From contig NZ_OANS01000003.1 in assembly GCF_900205755.1 (NCBI RefSeq), forward strand, positions 295,722-359,721: a DNA stretch of 64,000 bases, in the 5' to 3' direction. This document shows positions 56,526 to 64,000 of this stretch, one piece after another. This DNA comes from Polynucleobacter meluiroseus. Its GTDB lineage: Bacteria > Pseudomonadota > Gammaproteobacteria > Burkholderiales > Burkholderiaceae. Position 1 is the stretch's first letter. Each line of letters starts with the position of its first letter. Below the pieces are notes generated by a model, which was not told the DNA's origin, searched no databases, and saw only the letters and a program-made list of their open reading frames with translations. A program made the position numbers and the translations under genes.

Positions 56526-58172
56526 ATGCAGATAATTATTCCTATGTCTGGCTACGGGGAGCGATTTCGCCGAGCGGGATATGACACTCCAAAGCCTTTA
56601 ATTGAGGTTGATGGAAGGCCCATAATTGAATATGTCGTAGAGATGTTTCCTGGCGAATCTGATTTTATCTTTATATGCAATAGGGAGCATCTTGAAGAGC
56701 CGCGATTTAGAATGCGCGAGATTATTGTGGCTATATGCCCAACAGCAAAAATTATTGGCATTGAGCCACATAAACTCGGGCCAGTTAATGCCATTCTTGA
56801 GGCAAAATCACTAATAAAAATTAATCAGCCAGTCATCGTTAATTATTGCGATTTTACTTGCTATTGGGATTATTCCGATTTTAAGAAATTCGTTGAAATT
56901 TCATCTTGCGATGGAGTCATACCTTGCTATACCGGTTTTCACCCCCACCTCTTAAGATCTGTAAATTTTGCATATGTGAAGGAAGAAAATAATCGAGTAA
57001 TAGATATTCAAGAGAAGTTGCCGTTTACTGATATCCCAATGAGCGAATATGCTTCCAGTGGCACGTATTATTTTCGTTCAGGCCAATTGTTGCTGGAGTA
57101 TTGCTCAAAATCTATGAAATCAGATCTTGCTCTAAACGGGGAATTTTATGTCAGCATGGTATACAAGCCAATGCTAGAGGATGGAAAGGATATAGCGGTT
57201 TTCCCTTTGCAGCATTTTATGCAATGGGGTACACCTGAGGACTTAGCTGAATATAGATATTTTTTAAAAATGTTCAAATTGCTAGCTACTACACGCAAAA
57301 CCTCAGTACATAGTGGAACCATTATGGTTCCAATGGCAGGCCTGGGATCCCGATTCAAAGATAGTGAATTTAAAAAAATAAAACCGCTCATTTCTGTGTC
57401 TGGAAGATCTATGGCAATTCAAGCGACTCTGGATTTACCTAAAGCTGATCAATATGTTTTTATCGCTCGAAATGATATGTATCAGTTGAAGAATTTAATT
57501 GATGAGCTTCAGACCCAATTTAATCCCTGCAAATTTGTATTGCTTGATAAAAAAACAGATGGTCAAGCAATTACATGCTTAGCTGGAATGGCAGAGGTGA
57601 ACCATCAGTTGCCATTAACTATCGGCGCTTGCGATAATGGAATGATTTATGACGCAGACAAATTTGATGCTCTACTGTCAGATCCGGAGGTAGATGTAAT
57701 TATTTGGGGTGCTCGTGGATACCCGGGGGCAAGTCAAAATCCCTCAATGTATGGATGGATTGATTTAGATGGCGATAGTGTTGTTAATGTGTCAGTAAAA
57801 AAACCATTGAACAATACGGATATGGATCCGATTATCACTGGAACTTTTACATTTAAGCGTGCGGCAGATTTTCTGCGATCAACCGAAAGAATGATATTGA
57901 ATAATGGCCTCGTCAATGGAGAGTTTTATGTTGATTCATGTATAAATGAATCAATTGCTCTTGGTTTAAGAGTTCGCATGCTTGAAGTTCAGACATATAT
58001 TTGCTGGGGGACCCCTGAGGATTTAAAAAGATTCGAGTATTGGCAATCGTGCTTTCATAAATGGAGCAATCATCCCTATCGACTTGAAGCAGATTTGAGT
58101 ATTCCTGTCGAGGCTCTTTCAGCACTTCGGAAACGATATAGTACAAGTCTCATAAAATTGATGGAAGGCTAA
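56526..58172 (+). CDS. Tandem nucleotidyltransferase
   Basis: 548 aa with two sugar-nucleotidyltransferase domains in one chain. Domain 1 (about 1-255): IIIPMSGYGERFRRAGYDTP then KPLIEVDGRPIIEYV, YCDFTCYWDYSD, SGTYYFRSG and a QWGTPEDLAEYRYF end. Domain 2 (about 265-525): MVPMAGLGSRFKDSEFKKIK then PLISVSGRSM, ACDNGMIYDADK, TGTFTFKRAAD and a CWGTPEDLKRFEYW end. The repeated WGTPEDL marks show that this is a duplication. Both loops look complete, so both may be active, perhaps on different substrates. Confidence 0.85.
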   Translation: MQIIIPMSGYGERFRRAGYDTPKPLIEVDGRPIIEYVVEMFPGESDFIFICNREHLEEPRFRMREIIVAICPTAKIIGIEPHKLGPVNAILEAKSLIKINQPVIVNYCDFTCYWDYSDFKKFVEISSCDGVIPCYTGFHPHLLRSVNFAYVKEENNRVIDIQEKLPFTDIPMSEYASSGTYYFRSGQLLLEYCSKSMKSDLALNGEFYVSMVYKPMLEDGKDIAVFPLQHFMQWGTPEDLAEYRYFLKMFKLLATTRKTSVHSGTIMVPMAGLGSRFKDSEFKKIKPLISVSGRSMAIQATLDLPKADQYVFIARNDMYQLKNLIDELQTQFNPCKFVLLDKKTDGQAITCLAGMAEVNHQLPLTIGACDNGMIYDADKFDALLSDPEVDVIIWGARGYPGASQNPSMYGWIDLDGDSVVNVSVKKPLNNTDMDPIITGTFTFKRAADFLRSTERMILNNGLVNGEFYVDSCINESIALGLRVRMLEVQTYICWGTPEDLKRFEYWQSCFHKWSNHPYRLEADLSIPVEALSALRKRYSTSLIKLMEG

Positions 58173-58174
58173 TA

Positions 58175-58792
58175 GTGCTTAAAAATAATTATTTTTCGGA
58201 GATATGCAATGTTGAAATAATTTTTCACCGTAGAAACAAAATTTCACAGCTATTGGAGTGCCCTTTAAATTTTGGGGTTGAGGTTGATATCAGGAGTAAC
58301 GGTAGGGAGCTAATTATTCATCATGATCCTTTTTCCATTGGGGAGCTATTTGAAGAATGGTTAGCCAATTATGAGCATGGAAGGTTGATTCTTAATGTAA
58401 AAGAAGAGGGGCTTGAGGAGCCTTTGCTCAAGCTAATGAAAAAATATTCCATTGAGAATTTCTTTTTTTTAGATCAATCATTCCCACATCTTGTGAAAAC
58501 TGCCTCAAATGGCGAATCTCGGTGTGCGGTCCGAGTATCTGAATTTGAATCACTTGAAACTGCGCTTGCTTTGAGTGGAAAAATCGAGTGGATCTGGGTT
58601 GATTTTTTTACGCATTTTCCCCTGGATTGTCAGAAATATCAGAGGTTGAAAAATGCTGGGTTCAAGCTTTGCTTGGTATCCCCAGAGCTTCAGGGTTTTT
58701 CGATTAAGGTCGTAGAAAATCTACAAGAAATACTAAGGTCTAGAGGTTTAATTCCTGACGCGGTGTGTACTAAGGTGCCGAATTTATGGTGA
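58175..58792 (+). CDS. GDPD-like phosphodiesterase
   Basis: 205 aa, GTG start at 58175. VEIIFHRRNKISQLL keeps an HxR/HR start like glycerophosphodiester phosphodiesterases, then GVEVDIRSNGRELIIHHDPF with acidic metal ligands and the second His. It could cut or build a glycerophosphodiester or related phosphate link. It lacks a signal peptide, so it acts in the cytoplasm. It begins 2 bp after the nucleotidyltransferase and overlaps the next gene by 7 bp. Confidence 0.75.
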   Translation: MLKNNYFSEICNVEIIFHRRNKISQLLECPLNFGVEVDIRSNGRELIIHHDPFSIGELFEEWLANYEHGRLILNVKEEGLEEPLLKLMKKYSIENFFFLDQSFPHLVKTASNGESRCAVRVSEFESLETALALSGKIEWIWVDFFTHFPLDCQKYQRLKNAGFKLCLVSPELQGFSIKVVENLQEILRSRGLIPDAVCTKVPNLW

Positions 58793-60801
58793 ACGGGCCT
58801 AATAAAATAATTAAATCACCCTTATTTATATTCGGATTACTGGCTCGAGTAATTCTAATTTATTTGACGTATCAATTTACATCTGATCGTCAATTAATAG
58901 TATCTTTTTGTCAATTGTTCCATGGAATTTTTAACCTGACATGGTCTAATTTTAATGTGATGGACAAAAATTTATTTATAGAAAACTATGGTTTCTTTAT
59001 AGGAATAATATTTTCACCATTTGCGATTATTGGATTGGCTCTAGATAGTTTATTTGCTCTAACCGACAAATTTTTAATATTAAGTTTTAGTCTTGTATTG
59101 CTTATATCCGACTTACTTGGGTTATTTATTTTAATAAAATTTAATCCTAAGCAGTATTTGATAGTTCTTTTGGCTTATTGGCTGTCCCCTCTATCTTTGG
59201 CTTTAACTTATTGGTTTTGGAGCCCCGAAATAGTTTCAATGGTCATATTGATGGCTGCGCTATTGATGTTAAAGAAAAAAAAGATAATCACTTCCGGGAT
59301 TTTTTTAGGCTTTGCAGCTGCTACTAAGTTGGCAACAGGGGCAATTTTCCCATTTTTAGCGATCTATATTTGGCAAAACCGTAGTATCCGCGCAACGCTA
59401 CTGAAGTTCCTAATAGCTTATGCAGCTGTAGTTGGAGCATTGCTATTAATGGGAGTTCTCATCAAATCGATTGCTATGTTTGACAAGTTAATTCCAGAAT
59501 TTCTGCCCCCTTTAATGGTTCAAAATGACATCAATGAATCTTTATTGCTTTACGTATTGTTTTTGTACTCATTATGGTGGTTGAGAAGAACTAATTTTAC
59601 CGTACTCATGACTGTTCTAGCGGTGAGCGTAATTGTTATAGTATCGTTCCCAGCTAGAGATCTTAGTTGGTATGTATGGGCTATACCATTCTTAGTTTTT
59701 TATGCTACAAAAACAACTTGGACTGGTTTTGCGATAGTTTACGCATTTATGGTGTTAGCAACTGTAACTTCTGTAATGGATATTTTGCTAAATTCTAATG
59801 CCTCCCTCAAATCATTCTTTATAACTTTAAATTATGCGCTCGTAATTATCCTAGTAGTGCGAATGATTGTAGAGGGCATTCAATTTAATAGTTTCTTTAG
59901 GGTCAATCGCCGACCCTTAGTATTCGGGATTGCTGGCGATTCAGGGTCTGGTAAAGATACGCTTGCGGTTGCTCTTAGAAATATTTTTGGTAGTCATTCT
60001 GTCTCTATGATGTATGGTGATGCATATCATAAATGGGATCGTAGTGGTGCAATGTGGAGAGCGGTAACACATTTAGATCCTAAGGCAAACAATTTATCCC
60101 AAATGACTTCGGATGCAGTTTCTGTGGTTACTGGAAAAACGATTTATCGTAGACACTATAACCATCAAGTCGGGAAATTTACTAGCCCATCACCAATTAA
60201 GCCAAATAACGTATTGATAATTTCAGGTCTACATGCGTTATATCAACATCATTTACGAAGCAAGCTAGATGTTAAGATATTTTTAAATACTGATGATATC
60301 TTGCGTCAGTATTGGAAAATCCGGAGAGATACCAGCAGTCGAAACCATAAGCTTGCAAGCTTGCAAGAGCTAATAAAATCAAGAAACAAGGATTCAGCTC
60401 TTTATATTGCACCACAGGCACTTTATGCTGACATAATTTTTGATTTGGTGCCTATGAATCCCCATTACCTTCTTTCGGAAGACTTTAGTGGGGAAGCGTC
60501 TCTAAAACTTAATGTTCGGATAAAAGACGCGATGTATCAAGATGCATTAATACGCATATTAATCGGGATTTGCGGGTTGCATGTTGACTGGGAAATATCA
60601 GATGAGGGGCGAATATTTAGCTTGACCGTAGAGGGGGATGTATCGGCAGAAGATATTGCCTTAGGCGCTGCTACATTGGTACCTGACCTTGATGCCCTAA
60701 TTGAAATTGAGCGAGTCTTTGAGGCAAACGCAATTGGAATTATGCAGTTAATTATCTTAGCTCACACTGAACAAACTTTACATAAGAGAATACTTGAATG
60801 A
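58786..60801 (+). CDS. Membrane protein fused to a phosphoribulokinase/uridine-kinase-type domain
   Basis: 671 aa, two parts. Residues 1 to about 360 have about ten membrane segments with LSPLSLALTYWFWSPEIV and short loops, as in GT-C-type glycosyltransferases. From about 378 a P-loop kinase domain begins: GIAGDSGSGKDTLA at 381-394, with Asp391 in place of the usual Ser/Thr after Lys. LDVKIFLNTDDILRQYWKIR and RDTSSRNHKLAS follow, then ALYIAPQALYADIIFDLVP, typical of the PRK/uridine kinase family. A further domain covers about 575-671. Confidence 0.82.
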   Translation: MVNGPNKIIKSPLFIFGLLARVILIYLTYQFTSDRQLIVSFCQLFHGIFNLTWSNFNVMDKNLFIENYGFFIGIIFSPFAIIGLALDSLFALTDKFLILSFSLVLLISDLLGLFILIKFNPKQYLIVLLAYWLSPLSLALTYWFWSPEIVSMVILMAALLMLKKKKIITSGIFLGFAAATKLATGAIFPFLAIYIWQNRSIRATLLKFLIAYAAVVGALLLMGVLIKSIAMFDKLIPEFLPPLMVQNDINESLLLYVLFLYSLWWLRRTNFTVLMTVLAVSVIVIVSFPARDLSWYVWAIPFLVFYATKTTWTGFAIVYAFMVLATVTSVMDILLNSNASLKSFFITLNYALVIILVVRMIVEGIQFNSFFRVNRRPLVFGIAGDSGSGKDTLAVALRNIFGSHSVSMMYGDAYHKWDRSGAMWRAVTHLDPKANNLSQMTSDAVSVVTGKTIYRRHYNHQVGKFTSPSPIKPNNVLIISGLHALYQHHLRSKLDVKIFLNTDDILRQYWKIRRDTSSRNHKLASLQELIKSRNKDSALYIAPQALYADIIFDLVPMNPHYLLSEDFSGEASLKLNVRIKDAMYQDALIRILIGICGLHVDWEISDEGRIFSLTVEGDVSAEDIALGAATLVPDLDALIEIERVFEANAIGIMQLIILAHTEQTLHKRILE

Positions 60802-61574
60802 CATTAAATATACACAGTGAGAAAGTATTTTTATCGAAGCCAGACGCAGTAATTTTTGATACCGACAATACACTTTATGAATACGACCCAGCTCATCAGA
60901 AGGCTATGTTCGCAGTAAATGAAAAAGCAAATAAACTCCTTGGAGTAGCGCCCGAAAATTTTTCTAAGGCGTACATGGAAGCAAGAGATCAAGTAAAAAA
61001 GAACCTTGGAAATACCGCAAGCTCACATAGTCGCTTGCTATATTTCCAAAGAACTTTGGAAATCCTTGGTTTAAAAACGCAACTTTTAATGACGCTAGAT
61101 CTTGAGCAAACCTACTGGCGAATTTTTTTGGGCGCCTCTAAAATATTTCCAGGAATTCAAGACTTTATACAGGATCTTCGGGCGGCTGGGGTTCGTACTG
61201 CTATTGTTACTGACTTAACAGCACAAATTCAATTTCGGAAAATAATATATTTTGGACTAGACAACTATTTTGATTATGTTGTAACTTCAGAGGAGGCAGG
61301 AGCAGATAAGCCCTCTAAGGCGCCATTTGAAATTGCGTTGAATAAATTGCAGGTTGCACCTGAAAAGTGCTGGATGATTGGAGATAGTGCTGATGCAGAT
61401 ATTGGAGGTGCTAAAAATTTAAACATTACTACTCTCCAAAAAAGACATGCTGGGGTAGTAATTGCAAGCGGGGAAAATACTCCAGATATAGTTTTTGACC
61501 ATTTTTCTGAACTTCGGGCATTGCTACATAGTAAAAAATGGATACCCCCAGTTTTTGATGAAAATCATGCGTAA
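60798..61574 (+). CDS. HAD family phosphatase
   Basis: 258 aa. The DxD nucleophile is in AVIFDTDNTLYEYDP (Asp21, Asp23), motif II in TAIVTDLTAQIQF, motif III Lys in EEAGADKPSKAP and motif IV in MIGDSADADIGGAKN. It would remove a phosphate from a small substrate. Its ATG overlaps the kinase-fusion stop by 4 bp (ATGA), so the two are made in step. It ends the five-gene block. Confidence 0.9.
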   Translation: MTLNIHSEKVFLSKPDAVIFDTDNTLYEYDPAHQKAMFAVNEKANKLLGVAPENFSKAYMEARDQVKKNLGNTASSHSRLLYFQRTLEILGLKTQLLMTLDLEQTYWRIFLGASKIFPGIQDFIQDLRAAGVRTAIVTDLTAQIQFRKIIYFGLDNYFDYVVTSEEAGADKPSKAPFEIALNKLQVAPEKCWMIGDSADADIGGAKNLNITTLQKRHAGVVIASGENTPDIVFDHFSELRALLHSKKWIPPVFDENHA

Positions 61575-61583
61575 TCAATAATA

Positions 61584-62585
61584 ATGAGTAACATTAAACT
61601 CTCAATTTGTATCCCGACATATAACTTTGGCCTTTTCATTGGCGAAACTTTGGATAGCATAATTGATGAGATGAGCGACCAAATTGAAGTTGTCATTGGG
61701 GATGGTGCATCTACTGACAATACGGAGGAGGTTGTCAAAACTTATACGGCTCTTCATTCAAACATTAGATACTTTAAGTTTGAAAAAAAGGGTGGGATTG
61801 ACCTTGATATAGCTAAAACTATTGATCTAGCTAAGGGTGAACATTGTTGGCTACTATCGAGTGATGATGCCATAGTGCCTGGAGCTATTCAAAGGGTTTT
61901 AAAAGAAATAAATAATAAACATGCAATCTATTTATGCAATAGGATTAGCTGTGATCTAAATCTAAAACCAAGGGCAAGTGAGGCTTGGCTCTCCAGTAAT
62001 ATTGCTGATAGTGTTTTTAATTTTTCACATGATAATGATCTTTTGGCTTACTTGGAGTGCTCGCAATCTCTTGGTGCCTTATTTAGTTTTATGAGTTCAA
62101 TTATTGTTAATCGAGCCTGTTGGTATAGTGAAGGTGATAGGAGTGAATTCATGGGAAGTAATTATGCTCATGTGTGTAGACTTCTTGCTATTGCAAAAAA
62201 GGGTGGAACCCTCCAATACATAAAGAAGCCCTTAATTAGCGCCAGGTTCGAAAATGACAGCTTCCTGAATAATGGTATTGCCAAAAGATATTTAATTGAT
62301 TTGGTAGGTTTTAAATTAATAGCTGAAGAATTTTTTACTCAGAAAGATAATCTTTTTGCTTTTAAGGCTGTAATGCGGCGCGAGCACAAATGGTATTTTC
62401 TGCCAAGTTTATCCAGTAAGGTAAAAAGTACTTCTGACTGGGAGGATTTGGTCAAATATTTTAAGTATTATGGCTACAGCCCTTTATTCTTATCTATTTC
62501 TCGTCTGTTAGGTAATTTGATACTGCCGATAATCTGCGTTAGAAAAGTAAGAGATTTAATACTGGAATCAAAAAATAAATTTTAG
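61584..62585 (+). CDS. Glycosyltransferase family 2
   Basis: 333 aa. LSICIPTYNFGLFIGETLDS and VVIGDGASTDNTEEVVKTY carry the GT-A start and the first acidic region; the metal Asp pair is in CWLLSSDDAIVPGAIQR. Typical bactoprenol-linked O-unit transferase. Sugar unknown. Follows the HAD gene by 9 bp. Confidence 0.9.
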   Translation: MSNIKLSICIPTYNFGLFIGETLDSIIDEMSDQIEVVIGDGASTDNTEEVVKTYTALHSNIRYFKFEKKGGIDLDIAKTIDLAKGEHCWLLSSDDAIVPGAIQRVLKEINNKHAIYLCNRISCDLNLKPRASEAWLSSNIADSVFNFSHDNDLLAYLECSQSLGALFSFMSSIIVNRACWYSEGDRSEFMGSNYAHVCRLLAIAKKGGTLQYIKKPLISARFENDSFLNNGIAKRYLIDLVGFKLIAEEFFTQKDNLFAFKAVMRREHKWYFLPSLSSKVKSTSDWEDLVKYFKYYGYSPLFLSISRLLGNLILPIICVRKVRDLILESKNKF

Positions 62586-62694
62586 GCTTTTAAGTTTGCC
62601 TGTTTATATAGTGTGTCTAATTTATTCTTATCGGCTGATTCCAAGTCATGACTTAAATATTTTCTCATTTTGAATTCTGCTTAGGGGGTGTTGG

Positions 62695-63798
62695 TTGAAG
62701 ATTGGAATAGATGGTCGGGCACTTTTGGGCTCGCGAACTGGAGTTGGAAGGTATGTTTATGAGCTCTGCCGTGAAATTGATCTTTTATTACCCTCAGCTC
62801 AATTTTACGTTTATAGCCCTTTGCCCTTAGAGTTACCGGTGATTTCTGACAGGTGGACTTTAAGATTAGATGATTCTATTTTTGCTAAATGGTTGAAGCC
62901 AGTACTGTGGCTAAAGTTTAGATGCGGCTATTTGTGTAAGCAGGATAACCTGAATGTATTTTGGGGCGCGGCTACTTTTTTACCGGATCTTTCACTTGCG
63001 GTGCGGACGGTGGTAACGATCTACGATTTAAATTTTGTTATTGCACCTAAGACTATGAGTTTTACTCATAGATGGGCTTTTAAGTTATTTTTTGTAAAAA
63101 ATTTGGCTCGTGCAAATATTGTTTTAGCAATCTCAATGGGGACGTCCGAGCGTTTATTAAAAATATTTGGACGTAGGGCGGACGTAATTGTCTGTCCCTC
63201 TGTTAATCCATCCTTCGTCCGGCAGCGTGAAGATGTTATTAAAAGTGTTATGAAGAAATATTCATTGGACAGGCCGTATTTACTAGCTGTGGCGACATGG
63301 GAGCCTAGAAAAAATCTCGAGTTGCTGATATTAACTTTTTTGGAGATGAAAAACCAGGGGCATTTGAATTCCTACAAGCTAGTATTGGTTGGGGGACGTG
63401 GCTGGAAGGATCAGCGTTTATCTGCTCTATCGAGGAAAACTGATCAAATTATTTCGCTAGGCTTTGTGCCGGAAGAATGTTTACCAGCTATTTATACGGG
63501 GGCAGATATCTTTATCTTTCCATCGATATATGAAGGCTTTGGAATGCCTGTTGCAGAAGCTCTAGCCTGCGGCACTACAACGATAACCTCTGATACACCC
63601 GAGTTACGAGAGGTAGGCGGCAATGATGCCATTTATATAGAGCCAACTTTAGAAGGAATTCGCAGGGGTATATTGGATGGATTAGGGCAGCCTTTAAAAC
63701 ACAACTTTATCGCTCAAGCTACCCACTCATGGGAGGATGGCGCAAGATCCATGGTTACTGCTTTTACTGAATTAATTGGCACTCAAATTAAAAGTTAA
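62695..63798 (+). CDS. Glycosyltransferase family 4
   Basis: 367 aa, TTG start at 62695. GIDGRALLGSRTGVGRYVYE is the GT-B N-terminus, LLAVATWEPRKNLELLI, IISLGFVPEECLPAIYTGAD and FPSIYEGFGMPVAEALACGT with the donor-binding EGFGxPxxEA motif. Similar to mannosyltransferases of this family; a GDP-sugar donor would suit the locus but is not shown. Last intact gene of the locus here. Confidence 0.92.
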   Translation: MKIGIDGRALLGSRTGVGRYVYELCREIDLLLPSAQFYVYSPLPLELPVISDRWTLRLDDSIFAKWLKPVLWLKFRCGYLCKQDNLNVFWGAATFLPDLSLAVRTVVTIYDLNFVIAPKTMSFTHRWAFKLFFVKNLARANIVLAISMGTSERLLKIFGRRADVIVCPSVNPSFVRQREDVIKSVMKKYSLDRPYLLAVATWEPRKNLELLILTFLEMKNQGHLNSYKLVLVGGRGWKDQRLSALSRKTDQIISLGFVPEECLPAIYTGADIFIFPSIYEGFGMPVAEALACGTTTITSDTPELREVGGNDAIYIEPTLEGIRRGILDGLGQPLKHNFIAQATHSWEDGARSMVTAFTELIGTQIKS

Positions 63799-63892
63799 AC
63801 TCCCTAAATATATTCACTGACAAGCATTGGACTTACATCTTTATTAAAAATCTATCTTGATGCTATTTGGATGGGTAATCGTCCCCTAGAAC

Positions 63893-64000
63893 TGTAGTAT
63901 CCCCTTAGATTCGTACATTTAAAAAGTTGAGTTTTCTGTTGTTTATGGCAGTATTTACAACAGGAGAATCAATATGAAGAAGTCACGATTTACAGAGACC
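63893..64000 (+). mobile_element. Left end of an IS3-family insertion sequence (cut by the window)
   Basis: A TG start at 63893 (TGTAGTATCCCC) could be the left terminal repeat, as in IS3-type elements that begin TG. It is followed by the OrfA start at 63974 and an inverted repeat that can cover its ribosome site. The rest lies outside the window. Confidence 0.7.
63974..64000 (+). CDS. IS3-family transposase OrfA, N-terminus only
   Basis: Nine codons are in the window, MKKSRFTET, a very common start of IS3-family OrfA helix-turn-helix proteins. AGGAG at 63962-63966 gives the ribosome site. Too short for a firm family assignment. Confidence 0.75.

Overview
The window looks like a Polynucleobacter-type betaproteobacterial chromosome (Burkholderiales). 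This is inferred from gene order and protein style, not from a database search. Supporting signs are the tolQRAB-pal-cpoB-queC run, the exbBD-lpxK-Trm112-kdsB-adk run, ribBA-ribH-nusB, moderate GC in the core, and Gram-negative envelope genes throughout. No rRNA, tRNA or CRISPR array was seen.

Region 1 (1-5.7 kb, + strand) is envelope biosynthesis: the 3' part of rmlA, then rmlC, a heptosyltransferase I, uppP, a DUF2721 membrane protein, a UDP-glucuronate decarboxylase-type epimerase and trmB. Region 2 (5.7-34.8 kb) is mostly housekeeping. It holds gabD, nusB, riboflavin genes on both strands (ribH, ribBA, ribD, ribE), a four-gene minor-pilin set, queC with the Tol-Pal genes, glyA-nrdR, a dicarboxylate/amino-acid symporter, adk, kdsB, a Trm112-family gene, lpxK, exbD/exbB, xseA, murB, yajQ, xerD, plsY, a MAPEG protein, folE and a HiPIP gene preceded by a Fur-box-like palindrome. 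Three toxin-antitoxin modules (vapBC, brnTA, a second vapBC) sit between the housekeeping genes at 27.3-33 kb, each with a repeat or palindrome at its promoter.

Region 3 (34.8-64 kb) is a large surface-polysaccharide (LPS/O-antigen) region. It starts with an O-acyltransferase, a GT25 enzyme, a GT10 fucosyltransferase-like enzyme, a DUF6492 protein, a two-domain glycosyltransferase (GT-A-like plus exostosin-like), another glycosyltransferase and an O-antigen ligase. Next comes a recombination scar, where the 5' part of a wzz-like gene is joined to the 3' part of a GT25 gene, followed by about 640 bp without a recognisable gene. An intact wzz-like gene carrying a (ACCAAC)7 repeat follows, then the GDP-L-fucose genes fcl, manC and gmd. 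From about 51 kb the DNA becomes visibly AT-rich and dense: two methyltransferases, a WavE-family protein, a Wzx-like flippase, then five tightly coupled genes, then GT2 and GT4 glycosyltransferases. The window ends inside the start of an IS3-type insertion sequence.

The best candidate for an undescribed system is the five-gene block at 55.5-61.6 kb: a class II aldolase with an extra C-terminal part, a protein with two nucleotidyltransferase domains in tandem, a GDPD-like phosphodiesterase, a multi-spanning membrane protein fused to a phosphoribulokinase/uridine-kinase-type P-loop domain, and a HAD phosphatase. The genes overlap or nearly touch, so they probably act together. A reasonable inference is that they make and attach an unusual phosphorylated, nucleotide-activated sugar or polyol on the surface glycan. 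The substrate cannot be read from the sequence.
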